Positions 7,442 to 11,213 of a stretch of DNA of 11,213 nt are shown here, one piece after another. The position numbers and the translations under genes are program-made. Where the stretch lies: assembly GCA_034430415.1 (NCBI GenBank), contig DAOUEN010000066.1, positions 1 to 11,213 on the forward strand, written 5' to 3'. This DNA is from JADFUZ01 sp034430415. GTDB lineage: Bacteria > Chloroflexota > Dehalococcoidia > GIF9 > AB-539-J10. Position 1 is the stretch's first letter. Each line of letters starts with the position of its first letter. Below the pieces are notes generated by a model that was not told the DNA's origin, ran no database searches, and saw nothing but the letters and a program-made list of their open reading frames with translations.

Positions 7442-8013
7442 TAGACCTCTGTGGCGCCTTCCATCTCTTCGAAGGCGATGCTCTTCCTCAGGCGCCGCCC
7501 GCTGCGGAGGCCTTCCTGGAAGGCCAGGAGGTTCGGCCCGAGCAACTCGGTGGGGAATGCCTCCCTCACGGCCTGCCTGAGATGGCGAAGCGAAATCCAG
7601 GGGCAGAACGATACCAGCACCCCGAGGGCTATCACGTTGGCAAACCTCTGGTCCCCGAAGCCAGCCACCGCCTTGCGCTGCAGCGGCGTCCTCACCACCC
7701 TGCCCCAGAGCACCTTCCTCACCATATCGGAGTCCACTATGGCGATGCCGTCCGCCTTCATGTCGCCAAGGTTCTCGTCGCAGGCCCGCTGGCTCAGGGC
7801 CACCAGCATATCCAGGGCCACGGCCCTGGGGTAGTCTATCTCGGCGTCGCTGAACATAACCTCCGATACCGAGTTCCCTCCCCTGGTCTCAGGGCCGTAG
7901 TTCTGGGAATGGACAACGTGATATCCCCCGGACATTCCCGCCCGAGCCAGGATGAGGCCGGCCACCACGATGCCCTGGCCCCCGGAGCCGGCAAATCTTA
8001 TCTCATAGCGCAT
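7441..8013 (-). CDS. korC: 2-oxoacid:ferredoxin oxidoreductase gamma subunit (KorC-type)
   Basis: A 190-residue subunit of the TPP-dependent enzyme that oxidatively decarboxylates a 2-oxoacid with CoA and ferredoxin, or runs in reverse to fix CO2. The N-terminus has the family's RFAGSGGQGI turn (residues 6-15, GSGGQG at 9-14). SQNYGPETRGG (36-46) is the signature of the KorC/PorG gamma domain that helps bind CoA and cap the active site. Length is normal for a free-standing gamma subunit. It is the last gene of the operon. ATG 8013 lies 6 nt past the korB stop at 8020, and an AAGGGG ribosome-binding site overlaps that stop, so translation is probably coupled. The next gene, A2M, converges on it. 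Substrate is inferred to be 2-oxoglutarate from the D-A-B-C gene order; another 2-oxoacid is possible. Confidence 0.9.
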   Translation of the reverse strand: MRYEIRFAGSGGQGIVVAGLILARAGMSGGYHVVHSQNYGPETRGGNSVSEVMFSDAEIDYPRAVALDMLVALSQRACDENLGDMKADGIAIVDSDMVRKVLWGRVVRTPLQRKAVAGFGDQRFANVIALGVLVSFCPWISLRHLRQAVREAFPTELLGPNLLAFQEGLRSGRRLRKSIAFEEMEGATEV

Positions 8014-8019
8014 CGCCCC

Positions 8020-8847
8020 TTACATCACCTGCCTGGATATCTTCTCGTGCTCTACATGGAAGGTGGGCTTGTCCCTGTCCACCAGCACCCCGGTGACAAT
8101 CTTCCCTCCGAGCTCGTCCTCCGAGAGCTGTCCGGCCTTTCCCACCGGTACGGCATTGTCCTTCTGCCACTTCATCATCTCCACGGCAGAAGCCATATGG
8201 GTGAACTTCCCGAAGTGGGTGACGCAGGGCGCCATGACCTCGACCACCGAGAAGCCCTGCTTATGGAGAGCCTGGCTGATAATACGGTCGAGCAGCCGGG
8301 CGTGGTACACCGTTGACCGCGCCACGAACGCCGCCCCCGCCGCCTCCACCAGCTTCGATATGTCGAACGGGCTCTCCAGGTGGCCGTAGGGGGAGGAGCT
8401 GGTCTTTAACCCCAGAGGGGTGGTGGGAGACGCCTGCCCGCCGGTCATTCCGTATATCTGGTTGTTGACGACTATCGCCGTAATGTCGATATTCCTCCTG
8501 GCGGCGTGGATGAGGTGGTTGCCTCCGATGGAGGCGGCATCCCCATCCCCCATCACCACTATCACCTTCAGAGAGGGCTTGGCCAGCTTGATGCCGGTGG
8601 CGAAGGTCACCGCCCTGCCATGGGTGGTATGCAACGTGTTGAAGTCAAGGTAGGTGGGAAGCCTTCCCGAACACCCTATGCCCGATATCAGCACTATCTC
8701 GTCCTTGCTGTAGCCGTTGCGGTCGATGGCCCTGACCAGGGCACCGAGTAGGATGCCGATGCCGCAGCCCGGGCACCACACATGGGGAAAGCGCTTCGAG
8801 GAGCGCAGATAGCGGTGAATGATGTGGGAACTCCCCCTTACCGGCAC
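8020..8847 (-). CDS. korB: 2-oxoacid:ferredoxin oxidoreductase beta subunit, TPP-binding (KorB-type)
   Basis: A 275-residue catalytic subunit. FPHVWCPGCG supplies C25 and C28. C59 (GIGCSGR) and C208 (APCVTH) complete the four ligands expected for the proximal [4Fe-4S] cluster. The TPP/Mg-binding motif is GDGDAASIGGNHLIHAARR (100-118) followed by VVNNQIYGMTGGQASPTT (127-144). The short beta form without fused ferredoxin domains, together with a separate delta gene, fits the KorDABC layout. It starts at GTG 8847 and overlaps the end of korA by 10 nt. GGAGG lies 4 nt before this GTG, inside korA. A second purine-rich run, AAGGGGGAG (from about 8840 leftward), sits just after the GTG. It would suit a start around the ATC/ATT codons near residues 9-10, but no canonical start exists there. 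The enzyme is cytoplasmic; substrate assignment is inferred. Confidence 0.93.
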   Translation of the reverse strand: MPVRGSSHIIHRYLRSSKRFPHVWCPGCGIGILLGALVRAIDRNGYSKDEIVLISGIGCSGRLPTYLDFNTLHTTHGRAVTFATGIKLAKPSLKVIVVMGDGDAASIGGNHLIHAARRNIDITAIVVNNQIYGMTGGQASPTTPLGLKTSSSPYGHLESPFDISKLVEAAGAAFVARSTVYHARLLDRIISQALHKQGFSVVEVMAPCVTHFGKFTHMASAVEMMKWQKDNAVPVGKAGQLSEDELGGKIVTGVLVDRDKPTFHVEHEKISRQVM

Positions 8848-9986
8848 ATCTCCTCCAGTCTGGTCAGAATCTCTGCGGGGCTAATCATCCGGCCGTCCAC
8901 CTTGTTTAGAGTGGACACCTGGCACCTGCCCTCGTTCACCCTTTTCACCTCGCGGGAGAGCTGCCCCATGTTCATCTCCGGCACCAGCACCTTATCCGAT
9001 GCGCCCAGGAACCCCACCACCGTCCGGCGCATGAAGGGCCACAATACCTTGAGCTTCAGCAGTCCCACCGGCAGCCCCCTCTCTCGCGCCATCCTGACGG
9101 CGCGCAGCGCCGACCTGGCCACCGAGCCGTAGGCGATCACCGTGACGCGGGCATCCTCTTCAAAATACGAGTCGAACCACTGCAGCAGGTGGAAGTCCTT
9201 GGAGACCTTGTTGAACAGGCGCAACATCAGCTCTCCCGTCTCGTCGCTGCGCGTTGTGGGATAGCCGTTGATGTCGTGGGCCAGCCCGGTGACGTGGTAG
9301 CGGTAGCCTTCGCCGAAAGCCGGCATCGGAGGGACGCCGCTGCCGGGGTCGCGGTACGGGGAGTACCACTCCGGAGGAACGGTGGGCTTCGGCCTGTCCT
9401 CAACTTCAAGCTCATCGTCATGGGGCAGGACGACGCTCTCCCTGGTGTGCGACACCGTCTCGTCGGCCAGCACGATGACGGGGATGCGGTAGCGCTCCGA
9501 CAGGTTGAACGCCTTGACGGTGAGGTCGAAGAACTCGTACGCCGACGAGGGGGCGAGTACGATAACGGGATGGTCGCCGTGTGCTCCCCAGCGCGCCTGC
9601 ATCACATCACCCTGGGACGGGAGGGTCGGCAGGCCGGTGCTGGGACCACCCCGCATGACGTCGACTATCACGCAGGGGACCTCCGCCATGGCGGCAAAGC
9701 TTATATGCTCCTGCATCAGGGAGAAGCCCGGCCCGCTGGTGGCGGTCATCGCCTTGAGCCCCCCGAGGGAGGCCCCGATGACGGCCCCCAGGCTGGCAAT
9801 CTCGTCTTCCATCTGGATGAAGACCCCTCCCACTTCGGGGAGCCGCCAAGACATCAATTCCATGATCTCGGTGGCCGGAGTTATGGGATAGCCTGCATAG
9901 AAGCGGCAGCCGGCGGCGATAGCCCCTCGTACGCAGGCCTCGCTCCCCTGCAGGAGCAGCCGCTCATTCCTCTGGCGTCTTCTCAT
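8838..9986 (-). CDS. korA: 2-oxoacid:ferredoxin oxidoreductase alpha subunit (KorA-type)
   Basis: A 382-residue subunit that pairs with KorB to form the TPP active site. GYPITPATE (32-40) is the pyrimidine-domain motif, followed by QMEDEIASLGAVIGAS. ATSGPGFSLMQEHISFAA and a GGPSTGLPTLPSQGD run are hallmark OFOR alpha sequences. GEGYRYHVTGLAHDINGYPTT and the C-terminal PEMNMGQLSREVKRV are typical of KorA and place it nearer 2-oxoglutarate than pyruvate enzymes; gamma is not fused to it. ATG 9986 is the only standard start after an in-frame TAG 9 nt upstream. It overlaps korD by 23 nt. Only AAGG directly abuts the ATG, so initiation is likely coupled to korD translation. The protein is cytoplasmic and donates electrons through the beta and delta iron-sulfur clusters to ferredoxin. 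Confidence 0.93.
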   Translation of the reverse strand: MRRRQRNERLLLQGSEACVRGAIAAGCRFYAGYPITPATEIMELMSWRLPEVGGVFIQMEDEIASLGAVIGASLGGLKAMTATSGPGFSLMQEHISFAAMAEVPCVIVDVMRGGPSTGLPTLPSQGDVMQARWGAHGDHPVIVLAPSSAYEFFDLTVKAFNLSERYRIPVIVLADETVSHTRESVVLPHDDELEVEDRPKPTVPPEWYSPYRDPGSGVPPMPAFGEGYRYHVTGLAHDINGYPTTRSDETGELMLRLFNKVSKDFHLLQWFDSYFEEDARVTVIAYGSVARSALRAVRMARERGLPVGLLKLKVLWPFMRRTVVGFLGASDKVLVPEMNMGQLSREVKRVNEGRCQVSTLNKVDGRMISPAEILTRLEEMCR

Positions 9987-10179
9987 CCTTGTCTACCACT
10001 ATGGCGAAGTCGGGACAGCGTATCTCACACCAGCCGCAGCCGGTGCACTGGTCAGGCTTGGACACGAAGGGATAGCCGTCAGGACCGATGTCGAGAACTT
10101 CAGGAGGGCAGAACGCAACACAGATACCGCACTTCTTACACCACCCCTTATATATCTGAACCCGGTTCTTTGTTGCCAT
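9964..10179 (-). CDS. korD: 2-oxoacid:ferredoxin oxidoreductase delta subunit, 2[4Fe-4S] ferredoxin (KorD-type)
   Basis: A 71-residue dicluster ferredoxin. Two classic CxxCxxCxxxCP motifs are complete: C14, C17, C20, C24 and C45, C48, C51, C55. It relays electrons from the KorB cluster to soluble ferredoxin. A longer in-frame reading back to 10329 exists, but its first 50 residues are not ferredoxin-like and cover the divergent promoters, so ATG 10179 (MATKNRVQIY) is chosen. No Shine-Dalgarno sequence precedes this ATG; instead a 14-bp palindrome fills the short leader. It is the first gene of the korDABC operon, promoted from 10205-10233. Confidence 0.92.
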   Translation of the reverse strand: MATKNRVQIYKGWCKKCGICVAFCPPEVLDIGPDGYPFVSKPDQCTGCGWCEIRCPDFAIVVDKDEKTPEE

Positions 10180-10186
10180 GAGTGCG

Positions 10187-10200
10187 GCGCCGCGCGGCGC
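10187..10200. repeat. Perfect 14-bp palindrome in the korD leader
   Basis: GCGCCGCGCGGCGC is self-complementary. It lies between the korD -10 element and the korD ATG. Flanking GTGCG (10182-10186) and CGCAC (10198-10202) add further imperfect symmetry. It occupies the position where a ribosome-binding site would normally be. It could be an operator overlapping the start site or a leader hairpin; in GC-rich DNA part of this may be chance. Confidence 0.5.
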
Positions 10201-10204
10201 ACAT

Positions 10205-10233
10205 ATGGTAACACTCCAGCAGGGAAGAGTCCA
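10205..10233 (-). promoter_or_regulatory. Promoter of the korDABC operon
   Basis: On the minus strand TGGACT (10233-10228) and TACCAT (10210-10205) are 17 nt apart, and TGT directly precedes TACCAT as an extended -10. Each hexamer matches consensus at 4/6 positions. The start site would be near 10198, inside the palindrome, leaving a leader of about 19 nt. Confidence 0.5.
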
Positions 10234-10261
10234 CTGCGCCCGTATGAAGAGGCCCGCGGGG

Positions 10262-10290
10262 TTGCATACGGCGGCGCTCTGAGCTACCAT
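10262..10290 (+). promoter_or_regulatory. Promoter of the methyltransferase gene
   Basis: TTGCAT (10262-10267) and TACCAT (10285-10290) are 17 nt apart. The -10 lies in GCTACCATAG, identical over ten bases to the A2M promoter. ATACGGCGG (10266-10274) and CCGCCGCAT (10302-10310) form a near-perfect inverted repeat (8/9) centred on the -10. The start would be near 10297. Confidence 0.5.
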
Positions 10291-10327
10291 AGCCGCTTGT
10301 ACCGCCGCATAAAGGAGCAACGTGACC

Positions 10328-10918
10328 ATGAGCGACTACGAGTTCAAGCAGGTGGACTTCGAGCATCCTTCCTCCCTGTTCGTCCTGGAAGACGTGCTCA
10401 AGGGGCTTCTGGGAAGCCCGTTGCTGTACGGCCCCTATATGAAGACCTTCGGGCTGAAGGGAGACGAGCGGGTGCTCGACTTCGGTTGCGGAGGCGGAGC
10501 CGGCTCAGCGTGCCTGGCCAGGCTCCTCAGCAGGAACGGGCACCTGTCCTGCGTCGACGTGTCGGCCTACTGGATTGAGAGGGCCAGGAAAAGGCTGAAG
10601 AAGTACCCCAACGTGGAGTGCCGGGCGGGAGACATACGGGAGCTGGACATAGCCGATTCCTCCTTCGATGTCGTCTCCGTGTTTCACGTCATTCACGACA
10701 TAGCTCCGGCACAGAGACAGGGTACCGTGGACGTGTTGTCCCGGAAGCTGAAGGCAGGCGGCAGGCTCTTCATCAGGGAACCCATCAAGACGTCCCACGG
10801 CATGCCCGCAGACGAGATACGGGCTCTTATGTCGAGCGCAGGCTTGAAGGAAGCAGAGCACAGGCAGACCAAGTCAGAGTACTCTGGAAGGTTCGAGAAA
10901 ACGCCTGTGGGAGCATAG
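10328..10918 (+). CDS. Class I SAM-dependent methyltransferase, substrate unknown
   Basis: A 196-residue cytoplasmic enzyme with the Rossmann methyltransferase pattern. Motif I is VLDFGCGGGAGS (49-60). D77 in CVDVS would hold the SAM ribose hydroxyls. AGDIREL (D102) contacts the adenine, and SFDVVSVFHVIHDI (112-125) is the motif IV/post-IV region. LKAGGRLFIREPIK follows as the strand-5 segment. This resembles UbiE/Methyltransf_11-type small-molecule methylases, but nothing identifies the acceptor. A GTG at 10322 is in frame two codons earlier. AAGGAG (10312-10317) lies 4 nt from that GTG and 10 nt from ATG 10328. I prefer the ATG, but the two starts cannot be separated firmly. The gene is divergent from korDABC across a shared 148-bp control region and appears to be transcribed alone. 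Confidence 0.88.
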   Translation: MSDYEFKQVDFEHPSSLFVLEDVLKGLLGSPLLYGPYMKTFGLKGDERVLDFGCGGGAGSACLARLLSRNGHLSCVDVSAYWIERARKRLKKYPNVECRAGDIRELDIADSSFDVVSVFHVIHDIAPAQRQGTVDVLSRKLKAGGRLFIREPIKTSHGMPADEIRALMSSAGLKEAEHRQTKSEYSGRFEKTPVGA

Positions 10919-10963
10919 GATACGCTGAAGGCACCGCTTCTACGCCGCCTCGCCCGGCACCTA

Positions 10964-10992
10964 TTGACCAGGTCCACTTCTGGTGCTACGAT
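10964..10992 (+). promoter_or_regulatory. Promoter of the right-edge exported protein gene
   Basis: TTGACC (10964-10969, 5/6 match) and TACGAT (10987-10992) are 17 nt apart, with TGC immediately before the -10. This is the best-formed promoter of the set. GGTGCT (10982-10987) and AGCACC (10999-11004) form an inverted repeat across the -10 and start region. Transcription would start near 10999. Confidence 0.65.
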
Positions 10993-11027
10993 GAAACCAG
11001 CACCGCGAGTCTGAGAGAGGGGTGAGA

Positions 11028-11213
11028 GTGTTCAGACTGGACTCCTTGGCCTGGTGGGAAGCGGGGTGGCGAAGGCGCCTTTCCCTTGCTCTGTCAGTTC
11101 TTCTGGTCCCGGCCATCCTGCTCTCAGGTTTCCCCCCGTCCAGCAACAGCCATACCGTATTTGCCGCCGACACTACCGTCTATGACTTCGTGGCCCAGGC
11201 GGGCAGCGCCTCC
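11028..11213 (+). CDS. Exported protein of unknown function, N-terminal fragment cut by window edge
   Basis: From GTG 11028 the frame stays open for 62 codons to the window edge. After an Arg-rich n-region (GWRRRLS) comes a hydrophobic core LALSVLLVPAILLSGF (residues about 19-34). A polar stretch follows, and a likely signal peptidase I site lies near SHTVFA/ADTTV (about residue 48). The mature part begins TTVYDFVAQAGSAS; no domain can be named from so little. GAGGGG ends 5 nt before the GTG and a strong promoter lies at 10964-10992. GTG 11022 is an in-frame alternative two codons earlier. The long, Trp-containing n-region is a little unusual for a signal peptide. Existence of the gene is well supported by promoter, ribosome-binding site and signal sequence together; function is unknown. 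Confidence 0.75.
   Translation, partial: MFRLDSLAWWEAGWRRRLSLALSVLLVPAILLSGFPPSSNSHTVFAADTTVYDFVAQAGSAS

Noticed and set aside
9189..10181. 330-residue plus-strand frame over korA and korD
   Set aside because: korA and korD on the minus strand have intact catalytic and cluster motifs; this is an antisense shadow.
1..11213. CRISPR arrays, tRNA or rRNA genes, insertion-sequence ends
   Set aside because: No regularly spaced direct repeats, cloverleaf-like segments, rRNA signatures or transposase frames were seen; no computational scan could be run.

Overview
The window reads as a GC-rich (about 60% by eye) bacterial chromosome segment. No marker gene fixes the taxon. My inference is an anaerobic, probably monoderm lineage such as Dehalococcoidia (Chloroflexota). 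It rests on the four-subunit KorDABC-type 2-oxoacid:ferredoxin oxidoreductase, an ATC-hydrolase-type protein, an HAE3/MMPL-like exporter without adaptor or outer-membrane partners, and an exported alpha-2-macroglobulin. There are no tRNAs, rRNAs, CRISPR arrays or recognisable insertion sequences, and the reading frames inside the window are intact.

Layout from left to right. (1) A minus-strand gene cut by the left edge (1-643) encodes a Cys-rich protein resembling the L-2-amino-thiazoline-4-carboxylate hydrolase family. (2) A divergent promoter region (644-939) has a good sigma-70-like promoter facing left and an extended -10 facing right. (3) A plus-strand pair follows: an RND/MMPL-type exporter (940-3126), then a 1,379-residue exported alpha-2-macroglobulin (3271-7410) whose own promoter is overlapped by a strong inverted repeat (3211-3242). 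(4) A 30-bp convergent junction contains GC-rich hairpins. (5) A tightly packed minus-strand operon, read right to left, is korD-korA-korB-korC (10179 down to 7441): ferredoxin-like delta, alpha, TPP-binding beta and gamma subunits of a 2-oxoacid:ferredoxin oxidoreductase, most likely acting on 2-oxoglutarate. (6) A divergent control region (10180-10327) carries opposed promoters. (7) A small class I SAM methyltransferase (10328-10918) comes next. (8) The start of an exported protein (11028 onward) is cut by the right edge and has a well-formed promoter.

The most striking element is the alpha-2-macroglobulin. It looks like the animal A2M/complement C3/TEP type. Its MG1 domain starts right after the signal peptide. 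It has an acidic Ala/Pro/Glu-rich bait-like insert, a GCGEQ thioester, a C3-like catalytic histidine (H1015) and a C-terminal receptor-binding-type MG8 domain. It follows an exporter rather than the pbpC (PBP1C) partner often seen in Proteobacteria. The four promoters facing right and the korD promoter share closely related -10 elements (TATACT, TACCAT, TACGAT, TACCAT), four of the five with an extended TGn. These appear to be the local housekeeping promoter style.
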